A stretch of DNA of 14,986 nucleotides from Prevotella sp. UBA746 (GCA_002298545.1 DBKQ01000107.1:1-14986); one strand, 5' to 3'; shown: positions 6,439-14,684, counted from the stretch's first letter. Notes: generated by a model from the sequence alone, not told the origin. A program made the numbers and translations.

Positions 6439-8826
6439 ATGACGATATTCAAGAACATCAGTATAACAATCACCCTGCTTCTCTCTGTCATTATGCAGAT
6501 GACCGCCGCAACAAGTATACAACACTTTACGGAAAGCGACGGACTGCCGCAAAGTACAATAACATGCGTAACACAGGATAGGAAAGGATATATATGGATA
6601 AGCTCGTGGAACGGACTGAGCCGATACGACGGATACAAGTTTCAGAATTTCAAGGCAAGACAGGGCGACAACTGTCCGCTACTGACTAACCGCATCCTCT
6701 TTATCCGCGAGACGAAAGACGGGAATATACTGTGTAAATGCCCCGACGGCTTCTATATGTTTGATGTCAGGGAAAAGAAATTTGCTGCCGTCAAAGGGAA
6801 GGAAAAAGACCAAGGCGACCGCTTCCGCCCCTCTCCACAGCAAAAGCGGAGCATAGAGTCATTGCCGGAATATCAAGGAGTGGAAATGCGAATTCTGTTT
6901 AAGGACAGACAGAACGGCTTCTGGATATACACCCACCGCGGACTCGACAGACTGACTTTTACAAGAAATAAAATCAGCCCTCAGAAATTCGGCAACGACG
7001 GCGAGGAATTCATACGAACAATATTCCGCGACAGGGAAGGAACTCTCTTCGTCGCCGACAAAAACGGATTCGTAAGGCTTTTCTCCCCGAAAAGCAATGC
7101 CGCGAGATATCTCGACGGAAACGGAAATGTAGTAAAAGAACCGGTAAAGTTCGGTGCCAACGTCTACTCCATCTTCCAGGACTCACGCGGAATACTATGG
7201 CTCGGCACAAAGCCCGGCGGACTCTTCCGACTGACAAAGACAAGAGACGGAGGATTTAAAGTAAAATCCTTCATCAAAGGCGCCGGACCACACAGTATCA
7301 ACTGCAACAGTATATACGCCATAGGCGAAGACCACTACGGCAGAATTCTCGTTGGAACATACGGCGGAGGACTGAATATCATAAATAACCCCGCAGACGA
7401 CAATCCCACCTTTGCCAACTGCGGGAACCTTATGCACAAATATCCCGCCTGCGGCAGATTTATCCACGACATAATTATCTGCAAAGACGGAACATTACTG
7501 CTCGGAACAAACGACGGATTGCTCGTTTCATCTATAAAGAAACAGCCGCAGCAGATGATTTTCAGACAGAATAAACGTATTCCCGACAATGCCTCGACAA
7601 TAAGCAACAACCAGGTGATGGCACTGCTACAGGCTAAAGACGGAACAATATACGTGGGGACATACGGCGGCGGACTGAACATCGTGAGAAACAATGCTGC
7701 AACGGCAGAGAATATAAAATTCACCGCCATGACTACCGAAGGCGGTATGGCTTCAGACATAGTCCTAAACATGTGTGAGGACAAGAGCGGCATGATATGG
7801 CTCGTGTCGGAACACTGCATGATGAAATACAACCCAAAGGACAAATCGTTTACAAACTATTCCGAAACATTCTTCTCCGACGGTTTCTCTTTCTCTGAAG
7901 TTAAACCGCTATACGACAATACAACGGGAACGACACTCTTCGGCACGACACAGGGACTGCTTACCGTCAGCGACAAGGCAATAATGAAAAGCTCGTTCAC
8001 ACCGAAGATATTCTTCGACACACCATCAACAATCAACCTTTCTCCCGAGGAGAAGAACCTGAGCATATCGTTTGCCGCCCTCGACTACAACAAGAATGAG
8101 CCAATACAATATGCCTATATGCTGGAGGGAGTGGACAACCGATGGATGTATACTACAGAAAACCATATCAACCTGACGAACATTCCGGCAGGAACCTTCC
8201 GCCTCATCGTGAAATCAACAAACGGCGACGGTATATGGAGAGACAATGCCGCATCCGTAACGATACGCCGCACGCCATACTTCAACGAGCGACCGGTGGC
8301 ATGGATGATTTACGGCGGACTCGTTCTGATTATCATCTTCATAACATTCAAAATATACAGATACACCCGACGGCTGGAGAATGAGATAAAGGAACTGAAA
8401 CTCTCGAAAGACGAGAAAATAGAATACATCAAGGTAAGGCTCGGAGATATTATCACCAGCAACAATAATGAAGAACCGGCAAAAGGCGAGAAAGAGAGTT
8501 CTGCTTTTAAAGCTAAGGTAGAAGAAATTGTAAATGAACATCTGTCTGATGCCGACTTGAACGTTGATGCGATAGCAAAAGAGATGTGTATGAGCCGCTC
8601 TGCACTTTATGTAATGATGAAGAAGGAATTTGACTGCACGCCAAACAACTTTATTCTTGACCGCAGACTAAAAGCTGCACAAAAGATGCTCGTAAACGAT
8701 GAGAGCAAGAATGTTTCGGAGATAGCATACAGCTGCGGATTCTCCGACCCTAAGTATTTCAGCCGCTGTTTCAAGAAAGCCACAGGCATGACGCCTACGG
8801 AGATGAGAAACGGAGTTGATGAATGA
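6439..8826 (+). CDS. Transmembrane propeller sensor-AraC regulator without kinase
   Basis: This 795-residue regulator has the sensor and output of a hybrid two-component (HTCS) protein but no histidine kinase and no receiver. Residues 1-24 form a signal peptide or anchor. About 25-540 contain Reg_prop propeller blades, seen as repeated GxIWxGTxxGGL-type strands (for example GILWLGTKPGGLFRL, GRILVGTYGGGLNII, GTIYVGTYGGGLNIV). About 545-610 is a Y_Y_Y domain (AYMLEGVDNRWMY, then IPAGTFRLIVKSTNGDGIW). The membrane segment is about 620-642. A basic, probably coiled-coil linker of about 45 residues leads straight to an AraC HTH domain (about 690-790: LNVDAIAKEMCMSRSALY and VSEIAYSCGFSDPKYFSRCFKKATGMTP). 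HTCS proteins with a kinase are usually about 1300 residues or more. It probably senses a glycan or other ligand in the periplasm and binds DNA from the membrane. The adjacent GH95 or endonuclease gene is a plausible target; this is inference. Confidence 0.92.
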   Translation: MTIFKNISITITLLLSVIMQMTAATSIQHFTESDGLPQSTITCVTQDRKGYIWISSWNGLSRYDGYKFQNFKARQGDNCPLLTNRILFIRETKDGNILCKCPDGFYMFDVREKKFAAVKGKEKDQGDRFRPSPQQKRSIESLPEYQGVEMRILFKDRQNGFWIYTHRGLDRLTFTRNKISPQKFGNDGEEFIRTIFRDREGTLFVADKNGFVRLFSPKSNAARYLDGNGNVVKEPVKFGANVYSIFQDSRGILWLGTKPGGLFRLTKTRDGGFKVKSFIKGAGPHSINCNSIYAIGEDHYGRILVGTYGGGLNIINNPADDNPTFANCGNLMHKYPACGRFIHDIIICKDGTLLLGTNDGLLVSSIKKQPQQMIFRQNKRIPDNASTISNNQVMALLQAKDGTIYVGTYGGGLNIVRNNAATAENIKFTAMTTEGGMASDIVLNMCEDKSGMIWLVSEHCMMKYNPKDKSFTNYSETFFSDGFSFSEVKPLYDNTTGTTLFGTTQGLLTVSDKAIMKSSFTPKIFFDTPSTINLSPEEKNLSISFAALDYNKNEPIQYAYMLEGVDNRWMYTTENHINLTNIPAGTFRLIVKSTNGDGIWRDNAASVTIRRTPYFNERPVAWMIYGGLVLIIIFITFKIYRYTRRLENEIKELKLSKDEKIEYIKVRLGDIITSNNNEEPAKGEKESSAFKAKVEEIVNEHLSDADLNVDAIAKEMCMSRSALYVMMKKEFDCTPNNFILDRRLKAAQKMLVNDESKNVSEIAYSCGFSDPKYFSRCFKKATGMTPTEMRNGVDE

Positions 8827-8833
8827 CAATAAA

Positions 8834-8883
8834 AACAGAGGATGCTTCAAAGCCTTGCAGCTTAGAAACATCCTCTTTCTGTT
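8834..8883. terminator. Bidirectional terminator between regulator and GH95 genes
   Basis: AGAGGATG (8837-8844) pairs with CATCCTCT (8869-8876), with possible outer pairing of AACAG and CTGTT. On the minus strand the stem is followed by GTTTTTATT, a good T-tract ending the GH95 transcript. On the plus strand it is followed by TTCTGTT, weaker but serviceable for the regulator gene. The genes converge here with 86 bp between their stop codons. Confidence 0.75.
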
Positions 8884-8912
8884 AAACTAAATTTGTCTTC
8901 TTACCTAATATA

Positions 8913-11900
8913 TTACTTCACATACTTCCGTCCCTTTTCCACAACGATACCATGATAGCTGTCGTCAACACGCTGACCATTGAGGTTGTAGACGAATTTA
9001 TCTCCCGGTATGTTATGAACAGCGTTTGGCACCACTACGATACCCGTTGTTCCGCCCACGAGCGTAATCTCGTCGCCAGCCTGAGTCGGGATATCATAAA
9101 GATATGTGTCGGCAAGTTTGGTAGCAGGAATCTTGCTCTGATCCTTAACGATAGGCTCCGGTGTGCCGTAAGGCTGCATCAATGGATTGCTGTTGTTGCC
9201 TTCGGCAATGGCAAGTGCCGAACCATTGGCATTTTTCAGAGGAGTTGCCGTGCGCAGACGAAGGTTGCCGCCAACGGTAGACTTTATGGTGAGTTTCACG
9301 ATATTGCCGTCTACCCATTTCATATCCGTAACGACGAAGCCTCCGCGAGAGCGCAGTCCTTTCACCTCGCCGCCAGCCTTCCATTCTGTAGGCAGAGCCG
9401 GGAGAACATGCAGGAATCCGGCATGCGACTGCACGAGCATCTCGGCGATGGCAGCAGTAGCTCCGAAGTTTCCGTCGATCTGGAATGGCGGGTGAGCATC
9501 AAACATATTGGCGTATGAACCGCCGTCGGAAGAAGCGATAGTTACGTTAGGGTCGAGCAATACGAGCTGGTTTTTCAGAATCTTCATGGCATGGTCGCCG
9601 TCGAGCATACGTGCCCACATTGCCTCTTTCCATCCCATTGACCATCCGCGGGCTGCATCGCCACGACCTATCAGGCTCTTCAAAACACCCTGATAGAGAG
9701 TAGGATTCTCATAAGGTGAAACCTGGTTGCCAGGGTAAGCGCCCCAGAGATGCGACAGGTGGCGGTGAGAAGAAGTCTCCCTGTCCCAGTCTTCCTGCCA
9801 CTCCTGCACCTGACCGTATTTTCCTATTCTCCATGGAGTTATCTGAGCCTTCAGATTGTCGAGAGCATCGGCAAAGTCAGCATCTTTGTCGAGGGCGCGG
9901 GCTGCAAGTGCCGTATTCTTCAAGAGGTCGTAAACCATCTCGTTGTCCATTGCCACGCCACCAAAGAGGGCGATATTAGCCGTCTTTCCGTCGCTGCTCT
10001 TAGTATAAGTGCCTATACCCGGATGATTCTCAGGCGAGTTGCTCGGGCAAACTACCATATAGCCGGTGTCAGGATCCTTCACGAGGAAGTCCTGGAAGAA
10101 CTCGGCAGCTCCCTTCATTACAGGATAGACCTCGGCAAGATACTGTTTGTCGCCAGAGAAGAGGTAACGCTCCCAAAGGTGAGAACAGAACCAGGCATTG
10201 CAGGTAGGCCATACGCCAACGGTACCGTTGTCTACAGCTCCCGTTGTGCGCCAGATGTCGGTATTGTGATGAAGAGCCCAACCGCGGGCGCCATACATCT
10301 TCTCGGCAGTCTCGGCACCGGTCACGCTGACATCCTTTACCATTTCAACAAACGGTTTATGACACTCGGCAAGGTTGGTCACCTCTGCCGGCCAGTAGTT
10401 CATCTCTACATTGATGTTTGATGTATATTTAGAGTCCCAAGCCGGATATTGGCGAGCATCTGGATTCCAAATACCCTGAAGGTTTGCAGGCTGTGTGCCA
10501 GGCTGAGAAGAAGAGATGAGCAGGTAGCGACCGAACTGGAAATAGTTGGCAGCGAGCTGAGGGTCGGATGTCTTGTGGAACTCCTTTATGCGCTGTTCCG
10601 TATCCTTTGCCTCCTGTGTTGCGTTGCCTTCGAGAGTTAGGTCAACGCGGTCGAACTGCTCCTTGTAAACAGACTCATGGTCGGCAAGTGTCGTAGCATA
10701 ATCCTTCTGACTGTTCTCGTAGTTCTGCAGATAAGCGAGAGCCGTAGCACTTGCGTCGCCGCTGACATCATTGTATTTCTTGAAGTTTGTTGCCTGAGAG
10801 ATAACGATAGTTGCATGTGTTGCCCCACTGATGTTTAGGCGTGGAGCATCGGTGGCTGCTCCTGCTGTGCCCTGAGCATAGATTGTGGTCTTGTCGCTGG
10901 TGATAGTTCCGTCGCAATCGAGCACACGGATGTAAGAACAAAGGTTCAGCTTGTTGTCCACGTTCTCACACTGGGCGCGAGCCGGACCCATTGTTGCCTT
11001 TATGGTATGGTCGTCGAAGAGCTCGTTAGAGGTGAGCTTCTCGATATTCGACTTGTTGCAGCCTGTATATGCAACGTTGAAGTCGAGCTTTCCCTGCTGG
11101 TCGGCTTCAAGGCGAACCACGGTAACATTATCCTTGAACGAAGTAAATACCGTGCGCTTGTAGCCCACGTTCTTCACGTGATACTCCACGTTGCTCGTGG
11201 CTGTATTCATGTCGAGATAGCGCACGTAGCCCTGTGCGTCAACGGCATCCTTGGTCTGTCCGCTCTCCTCGTCGTCGAAGCGCTGACCCGGGAAACCGAG
11301 CAATACCACTCCGGCTGCACGATAGCTTGCGCCGTGGGAACCCTGAGACATCCAGTTCTTTACGGCGAGGTCCTGTACCGAGGCATAGTCCTTGCTGAAG
11401 ATGCCCTGCTGAACCTGTTTCAACACGCCTTTTGCATTGGCATTGTAGTTGGTGTTAGGACCTTGATCCCAGAATGTGTCCTCGTTGAGCTGCAAGGTAT
11501 CGCATGCCACGCTGCCCGAGTGCATCACTCCCAGTCTGCCGTTGCCAAGTGGAAGTGCCTCTTCCCAGTAGCCGGCAGGCTTGTTATACCAAAGATTATT
11601 CTTGCTCTCTATTGTTGGAGCAGGAATAGGGTCGGTGTCGGCTGTGGTGAAAGAGAATTTCACTGTCTCTTTACTAATGTTGCCGGAGAGGTCGCCGACG
11701 GCATTTGCCGGCAGTTCAAAACGATACAGCGTACTCTTGTCGAGAGCAGAGTAAGCGAAGCGCAACACATTGCCGCTAACCGCAGGTTCAAGCTCTGTAA
11801 CCTTATTGGTATTGGTATTAGTAAGCATTGCCCTTGCATCCTCTGCCCGTACTATACTCTCGTTGAATTCAAGGGCAATCGTTCCGCTTGTTGCTACATC

Positions 11901-12647
11901 GGTGGCATTGTCGGCAGGACGGCTTACTGTGAGTTTCGGAGCCTCATGGTCGTCGGCAAGTACATTGAAATATTTCAGATTATAGTTGCTGTTTTTCGTT
12001 GCGCTCACAATGAAGAGACGGATGATAACGTTCTCTTTGTTGTCGGCATTGAGGTCAAAGGTAGCATCGTTATAGGTGTTCCAGTGGCTGCCGCTCACAT
12101 AATCGTCGAGCGTAGTCCATGTCGTACCGCCGTCTATGGAATATGCCACTCCGAAGTGGGTGGAACTGCTGGAACCGTCACCGATGGCGAAGTTCACCTT
12201 CACGTTGTTGAGACTGGTAGTAGGGAAACTCGCCTCGAAATACTGGTCGTGCTTCTCCGGATTGCCGTAGTCTTCCTTCTTGGTGAATTTGTCGAGCGAG
12301 GTGGATGCCGTGTTAAGACGTAACACATAGCTGTCCTTGCTCTGCTTCACCTCCCATTTACCGTCGCTCGTCTTCAGCGTCAGCTTGTAGTTTGCCTGTA
12401 CTCCATTGCATGAGTTAGGCAAGAATACCGGTTGTTTTGTTTTCCATGCGGTGTTGCTCAGTGCCGTCCACCCGCTACCGTCGGGGGTGTAGGTCACGAC
12501 CGTACCGCTGCTCGAGGCTTCCCATCCTTCAGAGAAGACCCACGACGCCACTGCCGTTTGCTGTGCGGCGCCTGCCGATAAGCCGAAGGCAAATACTGCC
12601 AGCAGCGTCATCAGTAGATGGCGTAAACGAATTGTCGTTTTGTTCAT
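8913..12647 (-). CDS. Secreted multidomain GH95 glycoside hydrolase (alpha-L-fucosidase type)
   Basis: This 1244-residue exported enzyme should release alpha-linked L-fucose, or L-galactose, from glycans such as mucin, milk or plant oligosaccharides. The signal peptide ends near residue 28 (SAGAAQQ). Residues about 30-230 form a beta-rich jellyroll-like module, and about 232-335 an SbsA/Big_5 Ig-like domain (PKLTVSRPADNATDV, then FSFTTADT). The GH95 core starts with WEEALPLGNGRLGVM near 360 and LNEDTFWDQGPN. Candidate catalytic residues by family pattern are Asn744 and Asn746 in SNINVEMNYWPAE, Glu873 in SNSPENHPG and Asp1058 in QIDGNFGATAAI, so it looks active. The last 45 residues (FVYNLNGQRV ... 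GIVVEKGRKYVK) form a short Prevotella-type tail. At 1244 residues it exceeds the usual 750-850 because of the N-terminal modules. Exact substrate is undetermined. No SusC/SusD genes adjoin it; the convergent AraC regulator is the nearest likely controller. Confidence 0.93.
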   Translation of the reverse strand: MNKTTIRLRHLLMTLLAVFAFGLSAGAAQQTAVASWVFSEGWEASSSGTVVTYTPDGSGWTALSNTAWKTKQPVFLPNSCNGVQANYKLTLKTSDGKWEVKQSKDSYVLRLNTASTSLDKFTKKEDYGNPEKHDQYFEASFPTTSLNNVKVNFAIGDGSSSSTHFGVAYSIDGGTTWTTLDDYVSGSHWNTYNDATFDLNADNKENVIIRLFIVSATKNSNYNLKYFNVLADDHEAPKLTVSRPADNATDVATSGTIALEFNESIVRAEDARAMLTNTNTNKVTELEPAVSGNVLRFAYSALDKSTLYRFELPANAVGDLSGNISKETVKFSFTTADTDPIPAPTIESKNNLWYNKPAGYWEEALPLGNGRLGVMHSGSVACDTLQLNEDTFWDQGPNTNYNANAKGVLKQVQQGIFSKDYASVQDLAVKNWMSQGSHGASYRAAGVVLLGFPGQRFDDEESGQTKDAVDAQGYVRYLDMNTATSNVEYHVKNVGYKRTVFTSFKDNVTVVRLEADQQGKLDFNVAYTGCNKSNIEKLTSNELFDDHTIKATMGPARAQCENVDNKLNLCSYIRVLDCDGTITSDKTTIYAQGTAGAATDAPRLNISGATHATIVISQATNFKKYNDVSGDASATALAYLQNYENSQKDYATTLADHESVYKEQFDRVDLTLEGNATQEAKDTEQRIKEFHKTSDPQLAANYFQFGRYLLISSSQPGTQPANLQGIWNPDARQYPAWDSKYTSNINVEMNYWPAEVTNLAECHKPFVEMVKDVSVTGAETAEKMYGARGWALHHNTDIWRTTGAVDNGTVGVWPTCNAWFCSHLWERYLFSGDKQYLAEVYPVMKGAAEFFQDFLVKDPDTGYMVVCPSNSPENHPGIGTYTKSSDGKTANIALFGGVAMDNEMVYDLLKNTALAARALDKDADFADALDNLKAQITPWRIGKYGQVQEWQEDWDRETSSHRHLSHLWGAYPGNQVSPYENPTLYQGVLKSLIGRGDAARGWSMGWKEAMWARMLDGDHAMKILKNQLVLLDPNVTIASSDGGSYANMFDAHPPFQIDGNFGATAAIAEMLVQSHAGFLHVLPALPTEWKAGGEVKGLRSRGGFVVTDMKWVDGNIVKLTIKSTVGGNLRLRTATPLKNANGSALAIAEGNNSNPLMQPYGTPEPIVKDQSKIPATKLADTYLYDIPTQAGDEITLVGGTTGIVVVPNAVHNIPGDKFVYNLNGQRVDDSYHGIVVEKGRKYVK

Positions 12648-12696
12648 GATTTAAAAGTTTTTGATTTTGACTTTTGATAGATTTATTTTTCTGTGG

Positions 12697-12704
12697 CAAA
12701 GGTA
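12697..12704 (-). promoter_or_regulatory. Putative -7 box of the GH95 gene
   Basis: On the minus strand this reads TACCTTTG, matching TAnnTTTG. The ATG at 12647 lies about 50 nt downstream. No good TTTG lies 19-21 bp upstream, so an activator may be needed; that is speculation. Confidence 0.5.
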
Positions 12705-12905
12705 GGGAAATCATATAAGAAGCGCGTGGATTATATTCCCCGGCAGGAGGATTATCGTCGGAAACGCCGAAAAGATCCCATAAATAAGAGGATTTTTCAC
12801 CCTTCATCGCGATATAGATGCCCCACGGGGTTCTATCGTTTTTCTGTTTTTTGTTGTATGAAACAACTGTCGGGATTACTCTAAACAATGCAAGCAGTCA
12901 TCGTA

Positions 12906-12993
12906 CATCGACCGATGTACGCACGCACACCGAACGCTATACGCACGTACAACGACCGCAATACGTGTGTACATCAGTCGGTGTACGACAACT
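12906..12993. repeat. Degenerate 22-bp tandem repeat patch with palindromic first unit
   Basis: Four consecutive 22-nt units start at 12906, 12928, 12950 and 12972. By eye, units 1 and 2 match at 17 of 22 positions, 2 and 3 at 16, 1 and 3 at 14, and 1 and 4 at 13. Shared elements are CAnCGA near the start and TACG in the second half. Around unit 1, CGTACATCG and CGATGTACG form a 9-bp palindrome with a 2-nt spacer (12902-12921), and unit 4 retains a weaker version (GTACA ... TGTAC). It lies about 260-350 bp upstream of the GH95 start and downstream of the ATPase gene. Function is unknown. Confidence 0.6.
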
Positions 12994-13074
12994 ACAACTA
13001 TAAAATGAAGCAACAGAAATACGTATTGCCTACAATCAAGAATGGTATCGGAGAAAGCTAAGGATGCGGTTTTT

Positions 13075-14406
13075 CTATATAAACGGTGTCATGTACACGG
13101 GGAGACAGATTGTCTTGCCGTCTTTTTGGAAATCCTTTGTATATATCAGATACCGCTGGTCTACAACACGAGAATATTTCTCACAAAACACGTCAAGGGA
13201 ACTATGCGACTTATAACCAGACGACTTCACTTCTACTGGACACAGTTTCGAACCACGGGAAAGCAAGAAATCAATTTCATAACTATGGGTGTCGTCCTTC
13301 TTCCAGGTATAATAAAACAGTTTGTTTCCCGAAGCTGTCAGCATCTGTGCTACAAGGTTTTCATATACATATCCGAGATTTGCACTGAGTTTGTCGCTGA
13401 GTAACTTTTGGTATATCACGTTTTCCGTAAAATCTTTATCCCAAAATGCCAAGGTTATAAACAGCCCGGTATCTGAACAAAAGATTTTATATCTTGAAGG
13501 GTCGCGATGCAGCGAAAGTCCTACATTGGGGTCGTTGGAATGATATGAGAACACTACCGTCTTGCTGTCTTCCAGATTGCTGAGCATGGAAATCAACTTC
13601 TCGCCGTCTGTATCACCAATTACGGAATACGGTTTGTACCTGTTGCTGTTCTTACCGAGTTGAGCCGGAATATCAAGAAACATTCTTTCAATACGTCCCG
13701 AGGGGTCGAGCTTTTGGAAATCATCGAGATACAGGCGTATTATGTCGCGCTTTACCAAATCAACCTTGCTCAGATTATTGGTTTCAAAATATTCATTGAC
13801 AGCCTGTGGCATTCCTCCCACAAGCATATACAAGCGCAAATCACGTATTTTCGACTGATGAGCCTGAATCAGAGGATGCTTCATATCAAAATATTGCTTC
13901 AAGAGACCGACGGACACATTGTCTCCCAACGCCCAACGGAATTCCTCATAATCCATCGGATTAAGTGTAACGCGCTCCTCCTCGCTTGGTATCGTAATAT
14001 CCTTAGTATTTTTTTTGATACTTATCAACGAACCTGTCTCGATATAATCATACCGTCCGTCGGCAACAAGGTATTTTATTGCTTGCCTTGCCTTTGGACA
14101 TTTTTGAACTTCATCAAAGACGATTACAGAACGACGTTTTTCCAATACCACATTATATATCGTCTGCAACTGCATGAATATGAAATCAAGATTCATCAGG
14201 TCATCGAAAAGCTCTATTACCTGTTTTGAAACTCTATTGAAATCTATCAATATATACGACGAATATTCTTTTTCGGCAAACTCGCATACCAAAGTAGACT
14301 TTCCAACACGCCTTGCCCCTTCGACAAGGATTGCCGTCTTACCTTTTCTCTGGGTCTTCCACTGTAGCAATCTGTCATACAATTTTCTTTTGAATATTCT
14401 CTTCAT
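13075..14406 (-). CDS. AAA_14/DUF4143 family ATPase
   Basis: This 443-residue protein belongs to the archaeal-type ATPase family combining an AAA_14 domain with a C-terminal DUF4143 domain, common and often multi-copy in Bacteroidales; its cellular role is not established. Walker A is GARRVGKS (30-37) and Walker B is SVIVFDEV (93-100, Asp98-Glu99), so ATP hydrolysis is expected. The C-terminal part carries YEIDFLL (376-382) followed by CPVEVKS (389-395): Asp379, Glu392 and Lys394 match a PD-(D/E)xK nuclease-like core. Whether it cuts DNA is unknown. There is no signal peptide or membrane segment, so it is cytoplasmic. The ATG at 14406 is preceded by a well-matched promoter and a 33-bp repeat array. 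Neither neighbour appears functionally linked. A toxin/defence or regulatory role would be guesswork. Confidence 0.93.
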   Translation of the reverse strand: MKRIFKRKLYDRLLQWKTQRKGKTAILVEGARRVGKSTLVCEFAEKEYSSYILIDFNRVSKQVIELFDDLMNLDFIFMQLQTIYNVVLEKRRSVIVFDEVQKCPKARQAIKYLVADGRYDYIETGSLISIKKNTKDITIPSEEERVTLNPMDYEEFRWALGDNVSVGLLKQYFDMKHPLIQAHQSKIRDLRLYMLVGGMPQAVNEYFETNNLSKVDLVKRDIIRLYLDDFQKLDPSGRIERMFLDIPAQLGKNSNRYKPYSVIGDTDGEKLISMLSNLEDSKTVVFSYHSNDPNVGLSLHRDPSRYKIFCSDTGLFITLAFWDKDFTENVIYQKLLSDKLSANLGYVYENLVAQMLTASGNKLFYYTWKKDDTHSYEIDFLLSRGSKLCPVEVKSSGYKSHSSLDVFCEKYSRVVDQRYLIYTKDFQKDGKTICLPVYMTPFI

Positions 14407-14464
14407 CTTTACAATATTTATTATTATACTGATTTACAATATATTACAACATCATCAGTGCTTG

Positions 14465-14496
14465 CAAATGTATATAAATATCCTCTATTACGCAAA
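14465..14496 (-). promoter_or_regulatory. Promoter of the DUF4143 ATPase gene
   Basis: On the minus strand TTTG (14496-14493) and TACATTTG (14472-14465) are 20 bp apart, a close match to the Bacteroidetes consensus. Transcription would start near 14460, giving a leader of about 55 nt. The -33 TTTG falls inside the degenerate, promoter-proximal copy of the 33-bp repeat. Confidence 0.75.
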
Positions 14497-14606
14497 TGTT
14501 TTTATAAAAAACCTCCGAAAATACGCAATTGTTTTTAATGAAAACCTCCGAAAATACGTAATTGTTTCAAACGAAAACCTCCGAAAATACGTAATTGTTG
14601 ATATAA
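14475..14606 (-). repeat. 33-bp repeat array at the ATPase promoter
   Basis: Four 25-bp units lie exactly 33 bp apart, at 14475-14499, 14508-14532, 14541-14565 and 14574-14598, separated by 8-nt spacers that differ from one another. Read on the minus strand, the three distal units share ACAATT(A/G)CGTATTTTCGG then AGGTTTT; they differ only at the A/G position. The unit nearest the gene matches at 17 of 25 positions and supplies the -33 TTTG. A 33-bp spacing is about three helical turns, so proteins bound to each unit would face the same side. This suggests an operator or activator array for the ATPase gene; the binding factor is unknown. Confidence 0.85.
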
Positions 14607-14610
14607 GAAA

Positions 14611-14655
14611 AAGCCTTACAAAGACTTACTGTATATTGAAGTCCCTGTAAGGCTT
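14611..14655. terminator. Terminator of the OmpA-family gene, probably bidirectional
   Basis: AAGCCTTACA (14611-14620) pairs perfectly with TGTAAGGCTT (14646-14655). After a 2x2 internal loop, GACTT (14623-14627) pairs with AAGTC (14639-14643). On the minus strand the stem runs into TTTTTCTTAT, so it ends the OmpA gene that stops at 14685. On the plus strand AGTG and six T follow. It also insulates the ATPase promoter and its repeat array from upstream transcription. Confidence 0.8.
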
Positions 14656-14684
14656 AGTGTTTTTTACCTTAAAAAATAATTTTC

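Larger units (their letters stand above)
12648..13074. other. Non-coding region between GH95 and ATPase genes
   Basis: This 427-bp stretch separates the GH95 start from the stop codon of the next minus-strand gene. It holds the GH95 -7 box (12697-12704), a short hairpin GTTGT/ACAAC (12853-12867) without a T-tract, and the degenerate 22-bp repeat patch annotated separately. No intrinsic terminator for the ATPase gene was found immediately after 13075. Short reading frames present on both strands have no recognisable features and are not called. Confidence 0.5.

Noticed and set aside
11007..12323. Long plus-strand open frame of 438 codons opposite GH95
   Set aside because: It is antisense to a clear GH95 coding region, cysteine- and valine-rich without domain signals, and is explained by codon bias of the true gene.
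8913..12647. Complete polysaccharide utilisation locus
   Set aside because: No SusC, SusD or additional glycoside hydrolases are in the window, and the regulator and GH95 genes converge rather than form an operon.
12693..12884. Plus-strand 63-codon reading frame upstream of GH95
   Set aside because: It has no family resemblance, is very basic, overlaps the GH95 promoter region and has no convincing start context.
14475..14606. CRISPR-like array
   Set aside because: Spacers are only 8 nt, there are just four units, no cas genes are visible, and the array is in register with a promoter.
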